Of a stretch of DNA of 47,730 bases, positions 31,803 through 39,751 are shown piece after piece; the first letter of the stretch is position 1; every line of letters starts with the position of its first letter. The stretch lies in assembly GCA_900549235.1 (NCBI GenBank), contig URNT01000026.1, positions 1-47,730 of the forward strand, written 5' to 3'. The translations under genes and the position numbers were made by a program. This DNA is from an uncultured Clostridium sp. GTDB lineage: Bacteria > Bacillota > Clostridia > Lachnospirales > Lachnospiraceae. Under the pieces are notes generated by a model, which was not told the DNA's origin, made no database searches, and saw only the letters and a program-made list of their open reading frames with translations.

Positions 31803-32591
31803 TTACACAATCACCTTCACAGGACACTTCTCCGCGCACTTTCCGCAGTTGGTGCACTTGCTGTAATCGATCACTGCCAGGTTATTTTCCATATGGATGG
31901 CATCGAATTCACACTGCCTGGTGCACAGGGTACACCCGATACAGCCGGATCCGCATACTGCCTTTACATCCTTGCCCTTCTCGTGAGAGCTGCACTGTAC
32001 CAGGTGCTCTGCCTTATAGGGCACCAGCTCGATGAGGGCCTTTGGACAGGCTGCCACGCACTTGCCGCAGGCAACGCATTTTTCCTTGTCCACAACCGCA
32101 ATGCCGTCTACTACATGAATGGCATCGAAGGCGCAGGCCTTTACACAAGAGCCGTAGCCCATACAGCCGGAGGCACAGGCCTTTCCGCCTGAGCCGGGTA
32201 CAACAGCTGCCTTTTTACAGTCGTCGATCCCATAATAGTTATACTGAACCTTTGCCTTGTCGCAGGTTCCCTTACATCTTACAAAGGCAACCTTCTTATC
32301 AGACACGCCGCCCGCAACGCCCATGATAGCGCCGATCTTTTCCGCCACAGGAGCGCCGCCTACCGGACAGGCGCCTACCTCTGCCTCCCCTGCCGCGATG
32401 GCCTTTGCCAGAGCATCACAGCCTGCGTAGCCGCAGCCGCCGCAGTTATTACCTGGCAGTTCTTCACGGATCAGGATTTCTTTTTCATCTACTTCTACTT
32501 TAAACTTCTCGCTGGCAACGCCAAGAAAGACACCGATCAGGATACCCAGAATGCCTACCACGGCTGCCGCAATGATAATAGCTGTTACCAT
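31803..32591 (-). CDS. rnfB: Rnf complex subunit RnfB, multi-Fe-S protein
   Basis: A 262-residue subunit that takes electrons from reduced ferredoxin into the Rnf complex. One N-terminal transmembrane helix (about 3-24) anchors it. The first cluster motif is C50-x2-C53-x4-C58 with C75 (NNCGGCGYAGCDALAK, then GACPVGG). Four ferredoxin-type motifs follow in pairs: CMGYGSCVKACAFDAIHV, CVACGKCVAACPKALIEL, CIGCTLCTRQCEFDAIHM and CTNCGKCAEKCPVKVIV, the last almost at the C-terminus. It is the final gene of rnfCDGEAB, 16 bp after rnfA, as in clostridia and Acetobacterium. Confidence 0.95.
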   Translation of the reverse strand: MVTAIIIAAAVVGILGILIGVFLGVASEKFKVEVDEKEILIREELPGNNCGGCGYAGCDALAKAIAAGEAEVGACPVGGAPVAEKIGAIMGVAGGVSDKKVAFVRCKGTCDKAKVQYNYYGIDDCKKAAVVPGSGGKACASGCMGYGSCVKACAFDAIHVVDGIAVVDKEKCVACGKCVAACPKALIELVPYKAEHLVQCSSHEKGKDVKAVCGSGCIGCTLCTRQCEFDAIHMENNLAVIDYSKCTNCGKCAEKCPVKVIV

Positions 32592-32607
32592 TTTCCTTCT
32601 CCCCCTT

Positions 32608-33183
32608 CTATATTAATCCGGAAAATCCGAAAAATGCAATGGCCATCAGACCGGCGGTGATGAGAACAATGGGAGAGCCCTTAAAAGAATCCGGCACATC
32701 ATTGTACTCGATCCGCTCGCGGACGCCTGCCAGCATGATAATGGCAATGGTAAAGCCCACAGAAATACCAACACCATTTACAACGCTCTGAATGAAGTTG
32801 TAGCCCTTTGTTACATTGGTAAGGGCAACGCCCAGAACGGCGCAGTTGGTAGTAATCAGGGGCAGGTACACACCCAGGGCCTCATAGAGGGCGGGCATGG
32901 CCTTTTTTAAGAACATCTCTACAAACTGCACCAGCGCAGCGATCACAAGGATAAATACGATGGTCTGGAGATATTCCAGGTGAAGGCTCACCAGGATGCC
33001 TGAATAGATCAGGCTTGTTACAGCAGACGCAATGGTGATAACGAAGATAACCGCCGCACCCATGCCTGCTGAGGTCTCTACCTTCTTGGAAACACCGAGG
33101 AATGGACAAAGTCCTAAGAACTGGCTTAAGACTACGTTATTGACCAGAGCGGATCCAATGGCAATCAGTAATAATTCTTTCAT
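32608..33183 (-). CDS. rnfA: Rnf complex subunit RnfA
   Basis: A 191-residue integral membrane subunit with six predicted helices, homologous to NqrE/RsxA. Conserved blocks are LVNNVVLSQFLGLCPFLGVS near the N-terminus and PLITTNCAVLGVAL in mid-protein, each with the cysteine thought to hold an intramembrane Fe-S cluster with RnfE. Length is normal. It is followed by rnfB after 16 bp and starts 12 bp after rnfE. Confidence 0.95.
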   Translation of the reverse strand: MKELLLIAIGSALVNNVVLSQFLGLCPFLGVSKKVETSAGMGAAVIFVITIASAVTSLIYSGILVSLHLEYLQTIVFILVIAALVQFVEMFLKKAMPALYEALGVYLPLITTNCAVLGVALTNVTKGYNFIQSVVNGVGISVGFTIAIIMLAGVRERIEYNDVPDSFKGSPIVLITAGLMAIAFFGFSGLI

Positions 33184-33195
33184 TTGTCCACCCTC

Positions 33196-33918
33196 CTACT
33201 TTTCTCTGCCGGAAACGGCTGCCTTATTTTCCTCTAAAAGCCCGTGGTTTGCCGCACAGGAAGCTCCCATACAGGAAGCGCAGTTACCACCGCAGGCCAG
33301 CTTTGACTTAGGCGCGGAACCATTGGTAGCAGACGGGGCCTTAAACTTGTTCTGCAGGGCCGTCAGAATGGAAAGCACGAAAAATGCGCCTGGCGCCAGG
33401 ACAAAGATAGAAATGTGATAAGCCTCAGGAATGATCACATGGCCAAACACAGCGCCGGAGCCAAGAAGCTCACGCACCAGACCGATACAGGTCAGGGCAA
33501 TGGTAAAGCCCAGTCCCATGCCGATACCGTCAAAGGTAGACTCCAGAGGGCCGTTTTTAGATGCGTAAGACTCCGCCCGTCCAAGGATGATACAGTTTAC
33601 CACGATCAGAGGAATGTAAATACCCAGAGCGGAATACAGGCTTGCTACATATGCCTGTAAAAGCAGCTGGACAATGGTTACCAGGGATGCTACAACTACG
33701 ATATAAGCCGGAATCCTCACCCGGTCCGGTATGATCTTTCTCAGTGCTGAGATCAGCATATTGGAAAACATTAAAACCACGGTTGTGGAAAGACCCATGC
33801 CCAGTCCGTTGATGGCAGATGTGGTAACTGCCAGAGTAGGGCACATACCCAGCATCAGGACGAAGGTAGGGTTTTCTTTCACAATACCGTTATATAAACG
33901 TTCTGTACATTTGTTCAT
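33196..33918 (-). CDS. rnfE: Rnf complex subunit RnfE with Cys-rich C-terminal extension
   Basis: A 240-residue membrane subunit, homologous to NqrD/RsxE and partner of RnfA. About six helices cover residues 15-188. Typical blocks are ENPTFVLMLGMCPTLAVTTS and YIPLIVVNCIILGRAE, which carry the cluster-binding cysteines. After the last helix comes an extra tail of about 50 residues with C209-x3-C213-x2-C216-x4-C221 (ACGGNCASCMGASCAANHG), beyond the core I expect for this subunit (about 190-210 residues). The tail could bind an Fe-S cluster or metal at the membrane surface. Confidence 0.93.
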   Translation of the reverse strand: MNKCTERLYNGIVKENPTFVLMLGMCPTLAVTTSAINGLGMGLSTTVVLMFSNMLISALRKIIPDRVRIPAYIVVVASLVTIVQLLLQAYVASLYSALGIYIPLIVVNCIILGRAESYASKNGPLESTFDGIGMGLGFTIALTCIGLVRELLGSGAVFGHVIIPEAYHISIFVLAPGAFFVLSILTALQNKFKAPSATNGSAPKSKLACGGNCASCMGASCAANHGLLEENKAAVSGREK

Positions 33919-33929
33919 ATTCCCACCTC

Positions 33930-34544
33930 CTATTGATTGATGCAGTTATGCAGGCAGTAAAGAGCCGCATTGACCGCATTGGTTACCGCCTCTGATGTAA
34001 TGGTGGCGCCGCTGATGGCATTGATCTGAGTGTCATCTGCATTGCCGGTCTTCACTACACTGAGCTCAGGCGCATTTTTCCCTACATACTGATTCTTGAA
34101 ATCAGGCTCATCCGCCTTCATTCCAAGGCCTGGGGTATCATTGATCTCAAGAAGCTCGATGCCGGTGATCGTACCGTCCTCCTTAAGACCCACAGACAGC
34201 TTTACCGCGCCGCCGTAGCTGTCATTTGACAGGCTGTTGATCACATAGCCCTGCTGGGTGCCGGAGGCGTCCATTGCCTTTAAGATCTCTGTTACCTCTA
34301 CACTGCCGTAATTTAAGCCTGCCAGCTGCTGATTGCAGTCCTCAATCAAAGCGGTCAGGGCATCATCTGCCTCAAAGCTTGCTGCCTCTGTGAAAACAGC
34401 CTGGTAAGCCTTGTTGTTAGCCTCAATCTGGGCCTTTGCAATGGGATCCTTGGTCACCTGGTACACCGCTCCTAAAAGAAAACCTGAAACCAGAGTGATG
34501 ACACATAAGATCACTGCGTCCTTCATAAATCCTGACTGTTTCAT
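33930..34544 (-). CDS. rnfG: Rnf complex subunit RnfG, covalent flavoprotein
   Basis: A 204-residue subunit with an N-terminal helix (about 8-27, DAVILCVITLVSGFLLGAVY) and an extracytoplasmic FMN-binding domain. The flavinylation motif is ISGATITSEAV, in which T181 of SGAT would carry FMN attached by ApbE. The usual Asp three residues before the Ser is replaced by Asn (NAISGAT). The start overlaps rnfD by 4 bp. No apbE lies in the window. Confidence 0.94.
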   Translation of the reverse strand: MKQSGFMKDAVILCVITLVSGFLLGAVYQVTKDPIAKAQIEANNKAYQAVFTEAASFEADDALTALIEDCNQQLAGLNYGSVEVTEILKAMDASGTQQGYVINSLSNDSYGGAVKLSVGLKEDGTITGIELLEINDTPGLGMKADEPDFKNQYVGKNAPELSVVKTGNADDTQINAISGATITSEAVTNAVNAALYCLHNCINQ

Positions 34545-35482
34545 GCCTTTTTCCCCTCCTTTCCAAATGCCTTCGGAAGAGTTGCCTTCTCGATCAGCGG
34601 AACAAGGATGTTGCTGATGATGATGGCATAGGATACGCCCTCTGCGGAGCCTCCGAAGATACGGAACAGGCCAGTGAGCACACCTAACAGGATGCCGAAT
34701 ACGATCTGTCCCATAGGTGTAATGGGACTGGTTACATAGTCAGTGGCCATAAAGAAGGCGCCAAAGATCAGTCCGCCGCCGAAGATATGGGCTCCGATAT
34801 ATGTAAGATCCAGCCCGTGTCCTCCGAATAGTGCCGCAAATACAGCCACTGTGAGGATGTAGACTGCCGGGATCCGGATGGAGATCACCTTCTTAATCAG
34901 AAGGTAAGCCGCGCCAATCAGCAGGGCAATCACGGATACCTCGCCGATGGTTCCGGGGATCATACCGGTAAACATGGCAGGTACATCCACTGTACCGCCG
35001 CTCTTTAATACTGCCAGGGGAGTGGCGCCGGTAACACCGTCAAAACCGCTGTAGCTGAAGTTGGTCATAGGACCTGCAAATGAAATCAGCAGGAAGCATC
35101 TGGCTGCCAGAGCCGGGTTCATAAAGTTCTGTCCCAGTCCGCCGTACAGCTGCTTTACAACGATAATGGCAAAAACACCGCCAAGCATGGGGATCCACAG
35201 TGCAATCTCCGGCGGCATATTCAGCGCCAGGATCATACCGGTTACCAGGGCGCTGCAGTCCCTTACGGTACAGGGCTTGTGCATCAGCTTTTCGTATACA
35301 TATTCACTTAATACACAGGCCGCTACTGTTGCAATAATAACTAATAATGCATGAAAGCCGAAATGATATACACCAAAGGCAGAAGCCGGAAGCATGGCGA
35401 TAGCCACATCCAGCATAAGGTCATGGGTGGTCTCATGGCTCCTTACATGCGGGGATGATGATACGTTCAATAATTTACTCAT
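34541..35482 (-). CDS. rnfD: Rnf complex subunit RnfD, membrane flavoprotein
   Basis: A 313-residue subunit with about nine or ten helices, homologous to NqrB/RsxD, likely part of the Na+ or H+ path. The covalent-FMN motif is DGVTGATPLAV with T154 as attachment residue. The block GGLGQNFMNPALAARCFLL is characteristic, as is MATDYVTSPITPMGQIVFGI near the C-terminus. Its stop overlaps rnfG by 4 bp, and it begins 17 bp after rnfC. Confidence 0.95.
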   Translation of the reverse strand: MSKLLNVSSSPHVRSHETTHDLMLDVAIAMLPASAFGVYHFGFHALLVIIATVAACVLSEYVYEKLMHKPCTVRDCSALVTGMILALNMPPEIALWIPMLGGVFAIIVVKQLYGGLGQNFMNPALAARCFLLISFAGPMTNFSYSGFDGVTGATPLAVLKSGGTVDVPAMFTGMIPGTIGEVSVIALLIGAAYLLIKKVISIRIPAVYILTVAVFAALFGGHGLDLTYIGAHIFGGGLIFGAFFMATDYVTSPITPMGQIVFGILLGVLTGLFRIFGGSAEGVSYAIIISNILVPLIEKATLPKAFGKEGKKA

Positions 35483-35499
35483 GGCTTTTGTGTCCCCTC

Positions 35500-36825
35500 C
35501 TACCCTTTCTTCCTGCGGTTAGCCGCAACTGTCTTACGCATCTCTTTAAATGCCTGGGTCAGCGGACGCTTGGCCGGACAGATGTAAGTACAGCTTCCAC
35601 ATTCCATACATTCCATACCGTTCAGCTTCTCAAACCGCTCGCAGTCATCGTGAAGAGCCGCTTCTATCATCATCACAGGAATGACATGGCTTGGGCAGAC
35701 GCTTACGCACCGTCCGCAGCGGATACATGGTGTAGGCTCATACTCTGCCGCCTCGTCCTTAGTAAAGCAGGTCAGTGCAGAGGAGGTCTTGCTTACAGGG
35801 ATGTCCACCGAAAACATAGCCTGTCCCATCATGGGGCCTCCGGAAATGATCTTCTCCGGCTCAGTCTTAAATCCGCCTGCCGCTTCCAAGAGCTCCTGAT
35901 AGTTGGTACCCAGCTTTACGTTAAAGTTTCTGGGATCGTTTACCGCGTCACCTGTAACTGTGATGATTTTCCTCATAAGAGGCGTAGACTTGCACACAGC
36001 CATATAGATAGAGATCACAGTGTCCACATTGTCTACGATGCAGCCCGCATCCGCAGGAAGCATGGAGGAATTCACCTTTCTTCCGGTTACCGCGTAGATC
36101 AGGGAACGCTCGCCTCCCTGAGGGTATTTTGTCAAAAGAGGACAGACGCTGATCCTTGGCTCATCCTTCACAAGCTCCGTCAGCTTCTTAATAGCCTCCG
36201 GCTTATTATTTTCAATGCCGATGACACCTTTTGCATGGTCAAAGAGCTGAAGGATCACCTTTAAACCGCCTACAATTTTCTCCGGCTCTTCCAGCATCAT
36301 ACGATAATCGCTGGTGAGGTAGGGCTCACACTCTGCGCCGTTTACCAGGATATAGTCAATGGCTCCGTCATCCTTTGGCGTCAGCTTTACATGAGTGGGG
36401 AAGCCTGCGCCGCCAAGTCCTACGATGCCTGCCTCTTTTACAATATTGCGGATCTCCTCCTTGGACAGCTTAGAGGGATCCCGATCCGCTCCTACGCCTT
36501 CTACTGTCTTGTACTCTCCGTCATTTTCTACTACAATGGAAGTTACCATTGCGCCATTTGCCATACGCCTGGGCTCAATAGCTTTTACAGTTCCCGAAAC
36601 GGAAGAGATCACATTTGCAGAAATAAATCCGCCTGCTTCTCCGATCTTCTGACCCGCAAGGATATGATCTCCCACTGCTACCAGCGGTTTTGCCGGCGCG
36701 CCGATATGCTGGGACATAGGATAGACCAGATCTCCCTTCGGCATCAGAACCTGTACCGGTTTGTTCTCTGACAGCTCCTTACCCTCATACGGATGGATGC
36801 CGCCTTTAAAAGTCGCCAAACCCAT
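35500..36825 (-). CDS. rnfC: Rnf complex subunit RnfC, NADH-binding Fe-S protein
   Basis: A 441-residue peripheral subunit that passes electrons to NAD+. An N-terminal barrel-like region contains GGIHPYEGKELS and GAPAKPLVAVGDHILAGQKI. The Rossmann-like core has GLGGAGFPTHVKL, the nucleotide/FMN loop related to NuoF. Two [4Fe-4S] motifs near the C-terminus are CIRCGRCVSVCPSHVIP and CMECGSCTYICPAKRP. It is first in the operon and its ATG follows AGAGGGTAAGAATCC. Transcription probably starts from the promoter at 36923-36952. The complex couples ferredoxin oxidation and NAD+ reduction to ion export. Confidence 0.95.
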   Translation of the reverse strand: MGLATFKGGIHPYEGKELSENKPVQVLMPKGDLVYPMSQHIGAPAKPLVAVGDHILAGQKIGEAGGFISANVISSVSGTVKAIEPRRMANGAMVTSIVVENDGEYKTVEGVGADRDPSKLSKEEIRNIVKEAGIVGLGGAGFPTHVKLTPKDDGAIDYILVNGAECEPYLTSDYRMMLEEPEKIVGGLKVILQLFDHAKGVIGIENNKPEAIKKLTELVKDEPRISVCPLLTKYPQGGERSLIYAVTGRKVNSSMLPADAGCIVDNVDTVISIYMAVCKSTPLMRKIITVTGDAVNDPRNFNVKLGTNYQELLEAAGGFKTEPEKIISGGPMMGQAMFSVDIPVSKTSSALTCFTKDEAAEYEPTPCIRCGRCVSVCPSHVIPVMMIEAALHDDCERFEKLNGMECMECGSCTYICPAKRPLTQAFKEMRKTVAANRRKKG

Positions 36826-36922
36826 GGATTCTTACCCTCTTTCCTTATAATATTCCTTTGTGACCGGCAGGTAACCGGTACTACAGGGCAGCACAAAATA
36901 ACACTGCCCCGCATTGAAACAT

Positions 36923-36952
36923 AGTATAGCATAAATAGACATTGTATACAAT
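36923..36952 (-). promoter_or_regulatory. rnf operon promoter with 12-bp palindrome on the -35
   Basis: TTGTAT (36951-36946), a 17-bp spacer and TATACT (36928-36923) on the minus strand, about 100 bp upstream of rnfC. The -35 lies within ATTGTATACAAT (36941-36952), a perfect palindrome of the kind bound by GntR-type repressors. It does not match the redox regulator Rex (TTGTTAA-N4-TTAACAA). Confidence 0.6.
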
Positions 36953-37101
36953 ACAGAATTAAATCGTTATTTTTTTGATATATTTGTTAATTTTGAGACA
37001 ATTTAGGTCGTTTATAGGCGAACTGCTACAATTTGACAGGGAAGAGGAAGGATCTAAGTACACTTTTACTTTCTCCCTATATGGGTGGATAATCATTTTT
37101 A

Positions 37102-37270
37102 TTATCCCTCCATCAGCTTCTTCTCATCTGCCGGGCGCATGTAGGTTTACTCTGCGTTCCAATTTTTTTAGATCTTCTGCCGGCGGCAAATCTTCCGGCT
37201 TTATCCCTCTTTGTCCTAACATTTCCCTAACACTTGAATTATTCTGAATATGTTCATCTGTAATAGTCTC
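37102..37270 (-). pseudogene. Probable C-terminal remnant of a dinD-like gene
   Basis: Downstream of a TAA at 37271, the same minus-strand frame encodes TITDEHIQNNSSVREMLGQ, then RGIKPEDLPPAEDLKKLERR and VNLHAPGR before TGA at 37126-37124. This matches my memory of the C-terminus of DNA-damage-inducible protein D (GIxPExLPxAEDxKKxERR). A one-base shift after VNLH continues MRPADEKKLMEG to a double stop near 37102, suggesting a second lesion. No start codon or body of the gene remains. A small hairpin (37087-37093 with 37101-37107) follows. From here to 36953 I see nothing else; the region is AT-rich. Confidence 0.5.
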
Positions 37271-37438
37271 TTAAAAATAGAGTGCGCTGTTCATACAAAT
37301 AACAGCCCTGGGATCACTGAGACATACTTTTTCCAGGTCCCCCTCTTCTGCCATAAAAGTTATCTGACGGTTAGAGAAACCTTCTTCCAGAAGTTCTTTT
37401 GTTCCTAATACATCCTTTAAACCACATGTCAGCATCAT
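37271..37438 (-). CDS. Small ORF coupled to the S8 protease gene, unrecognised
   Basis: A 55-residue frame starting MMLTCGLKDVLGTKELLEEG and ending AVICMNSALYF. Its first ATG overlaps the protease stop by 4 bp (ATGA), suggesting coupled translation, though only GAGGG at 13 bases precedes it. Codon use is more AT-rich than the protease and resembles the decayed DNA that follows. I do not recognise the sequence; it may be a genuine small partner or the N-terminal stub of a broken gene that continued into the dinD-like region. Confidence 0.35.
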   Translation of the reverse strand: MMLTCGLKDVLGTKELLEEGFSNRQITFMAEEGDLEKVCLSDPRAVICMNSALYF

Positions 37439-39153
37439 ACCGACAGACTGTCCCTCACACACAGCGCCCCATACCCCACCTGGGGGTTCGGATACTCCGT
37501 AAACCCCGGCAGCGGCCTGGCACCCCGGATGAAGCTGGCTTTTACCTTCTCCCCATATAAAAAGGGATCATTTCCCCGCAGAATCCCCCATTCCATCAAA
37601 AGGGCGGCGCTTCCTGTGACAAAGGGGGCCGCAAAGGAGGTTCCCGTAACAGCCTCGTAGCCGCCGCCCCGGCGCGCGGTGATGATGTCAACTCCAGGAG
37701 CGGCGATGTCAGGCTTTACCTGGCGGGTGAGACGGGTGAAGCCGCGGCCGGAAAAATCGGCATAGGCCAGGCGGCTGTCATCGTAGGCTCCTACGGAAAG
37801 AACGGAGGCGGAGGTAGAAGGAATGGTAAGGGTGGTGTCGGGGGAAGCCTTCAAAAACCGTGTGGAAGGATTCAGGATGCCTCTGGAGGGCAGCCACAGA
37901 TCGTAGCGGCCGGTGACGATCCGTTCCGGCTCCAGGCGGAAGGTCCAGATGCCGCTGTCCAGATAATCCCTTATGGGAATAAAGTCAAAATAGATTTCCT
38001 GGGCGGTACTGTAGGGGCTGGGTTTTCCATAATAGGCCAGAATCCGGGTTTCTCCGTCCTCAAAGGTCTGGGGCCCCAGCCGTTCATCCAGAGGCCCCAG
38101 GCTCCGTCCGGAGGGTGTAACCAGGGCAACACGGAATCGGTCTGCATAGGATTTCCACAGCTGCACTCCCAGCCCCGTCTCATAAGGGGCAATGGAAAGC
38201 TCTGCCTCTGTCAGTTCCCCATCCTTCAGTTCTCCCATGGTATGACCAGCTCCCGCGCCTTCATTTCCCGTCCCCGCCACCAGAACGCTTTTCCCGTATC
38301 CGGACAGATCATCCATAAAGGTTTCCAGAAGGCTGGTACCGTCATGAGAGCCGTAGGTATTGCCAAAACTGATATTCACCGCCACTGGCCGGCCCAGGCG
38401 GATGGCCTCCCGGACCACCAGATCCAGGGCCTCCATCAGCTGGGTCGTCCTTGGAAAGCTGCCGGTCAGTGGAACTCCCAGCTTCACAATAAGAAGCTCG
38501 CTTTCATAGGCAACACCCCTGTACACACCGCCTGAACCCCGGCCATTTCCCGCCGCAATAGCCGCTACCGCCGTACCATGGCCGCTGCCGTCTGCGGAAA
38601 GAGGGCGGGAACGATCTCCATTTCTCAGGGATTCATTGATCTCCTCACTGTTATAGATCCGGTCCTGATCCTGGTCCCACAAAAGCCGGATCCTTGTGCT
38701 TCCATCCTCCTTCCGGAAATCCGGATGAAAATAGTCGATGCCGGAATCGATCACCGCCACCAGCACTCCCTCACCTGTCAGCCCCGGACTTCCCGGCCGG
38801 CCCTGGGAGGGCTGCAGAGGCAGAAGGCAGGAGGCCGCCCTTGCCCCGTTTGCGGCAAAGAACAGCCTCTTTGGTTTTTCTATGTATTCGATCTGGGGCA
38901 GATCCGTTACACGGTCAATCTGCCCCTCCGGCACCCGCATAATGGCATAATTATTGATCAGAGAGCGGATTCGGATCCCAAGACCCGAAAGCTCCTCCTC
39001 CAGATCCGCCAGGAGGCCATTGTGCCGGACGATCAGCTCCCAGGTTTTATCCCTTTCATCAAAACCAATTTCCAGGCTTTCTGATTTTTCCCGCTCCTCC
39101 TCTGTGGCTGACAGGGCAAGATTTAAAAGATTTTCCCGTTTCTGGTTTTCCAC
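37435..39153 (-). CDS. Subtilisin-like serine protease (peptidase S8)
   Basis: A 572-residue protease with a complete triad: D136 in VLVAVIDSGIDYFHPDF, H192 in DGSGHGTAVAAIAAG and S506 in AVTGTSFAAPFVTGSAA. The oxyanion Asn is in VLVAGTGNEGAG. Residues 1-95 resemble a short propeptide (RIRSLINNYAIMRVPEGQID). No signal peptide is visible, so it may act in the cytoplasm or forespore. The large insertion between His and Ser (about 300-450) resembles the clostridial Csp germination proteases and related single-copy S8 enzymes. The start is GTG at 39153 with AGGGAG ten bases upstream. It is divergent from the superoxide reductase gene. Confidence 0.9.
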   Translation of the reverse strand: MENQKRENLLNLALSATEEEREKSESLEIGFDERDKTWELIVRHNGLLADLEEELSGLGIRIRSLINNYAIMRVPEGQIDRVTDLPQIEYIEKPKRLFFAANGARAASCLLPLQPSQGRPGSPGLTGEGVLVAVIDSGIDYFHPDFRKEDGSTRIRLLWDQDQDRIYNSEEINESLRNGDRSRPLSADGSGHGTAVAAIAAGNGRGSGGVYRGVAYESELLIVKLGVPLTGSFPRTTQLMEALDLVVREAIRLGRPVAVNISFGNTYGSHDGTSLLETFMDDLSGYGKSVLVAGTGNEGAGAGHTMGELKDGELTEAELSIAPYETGLGVQLWKSYADRFRVALVTPSGRSLGPLDERLGPQTFEDGETRILAYYGKPSPYSTAQEIYFDFIPIRDYLDSGIWTFRLEPERIVTGRYDLWLPSRGILNPSTRFLKASPDTTLTIPSTSASVLSVGAYDDSRLAYADFSGRGFTRLTRQVKPDIAAPGVDIITARRGGGYEAVTGTSFAAPFVTGSAALLMEWGILRGNDPFLYGEKVKASFIRGARPLPGFTEYPNPQVGYGALCVRDSLSV

Positions 39154-39307
39154 AGCCAGTTTCTCCCTTCCAGCAGATTTTATTACCCTTTAAACTATAT
39201 TCGGAAAAACCGCCCTTTTAGAAGTATATTTCCCCGTCCCGCAGCAAAACTAAGGAGGTGACCATTCAATCAATCATGTATACTCTATCTGAAACGGAGG
39301 TCAGAAT

Positions 39308-39706
39308 ATGGAACAGGCACCTATTTTTCTTACAGACAAAAGCAGAACCCTTCTTTTAGAGGTGATCGAAGGGGCTCCTCAGGCCGCTCTGCCGGACTGC
39401 TTAAGCCCCTTTGACCGGTTAGAGCCGGGCGCTGCTGAGGGAGCTTCCGAAAAGCATCTTCCAGTAATCCGCCGGGAGGGCTGCCATGTGACAGTAGAAA
39501 CAGGCAGCGTCTCCCATCCCATGGAAGCAGACCACAGCATCACCTGGATCATCCTCACCACAAAGGCCGGCTGTATCATGCGGGTCCCCCTTACCGCCGG
39601 CTGTACGCCGACAGCCCATTTCACCCTGGAGGAGGGGGATGAGCCGGCAGCTGCCTACAGCTTCTGCAATCTCCATGGTCTCTGGAAAGCAGAATACAAG
39701 AAGTAA
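39308..39706 (+). CDS. Superoxide reductase (desulfoferrodoxin family) with degenerate N-terminal domain
   Basis: A 132-residue protein. Residues 45-132 form the neelaredoxin-type domain with all centre II ligands: E48 and H50 in SEKHLPVI, H70 and H76 in SHPMEADH, and C120 and H123 in FCNLHGLWKA. This iron site reduces superoxide to peroxide. The first 40 residues align with the desulforedoxin domain but hold only one Cys (C31) where four normally bind iron, so centre I must be absent, as in class III enzymes such as that of Treponema pallidum. GGAGG lies seven bases before the ATG. A terminator follows directly. No rubredoxin gene is in the window. Confidence 0.85.
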   Translation: MEQAPIFLTDKSRTLLLEVIEGAPQAALPDCLSPFDRLEPGAAEGASEKHLPVIRREGCHVTVETGSVSHPMEADHSITWIILTTKAGCIMRVPLTAGCTPTAHFTLEEGDEPAAAYSFCNLHGLWKAEYKK

Positions 39707-39751
39707 AAAATACCCCTGAAGGCATTCGGAACACCTTCAGGGGTATTTTTT
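39705..39751. terminator. Bidirectional terminator between superoxide reductase and suf genes
   Basis: An 18-bp perfect stem (39705-39722 with 39734-39751), with an A-run on the 5' side and a T-run on the 3' side, serves both convergent genes. It overlaps the stop codons of both. Confidence 0.92.

Noticed and set aside
36975..37247. A 90-codon plus-strand frame in the AT-rich gap after rnf
   Set aside because: It is antisense to the dinD-like remnant, has no ribosome-binding site and no recognisable sequence.
39252..39356. Perfect AAGGAGGTGAC upstream of the superoxide reductase, with a 27-codon frame starting at ATG 39276
   Set aside because: The spacing to that ATG is about 17 bases and the frame runs into the real gene; GGAGG next to 39308 is the working site. 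The upstream site is probably chance or a remnant.
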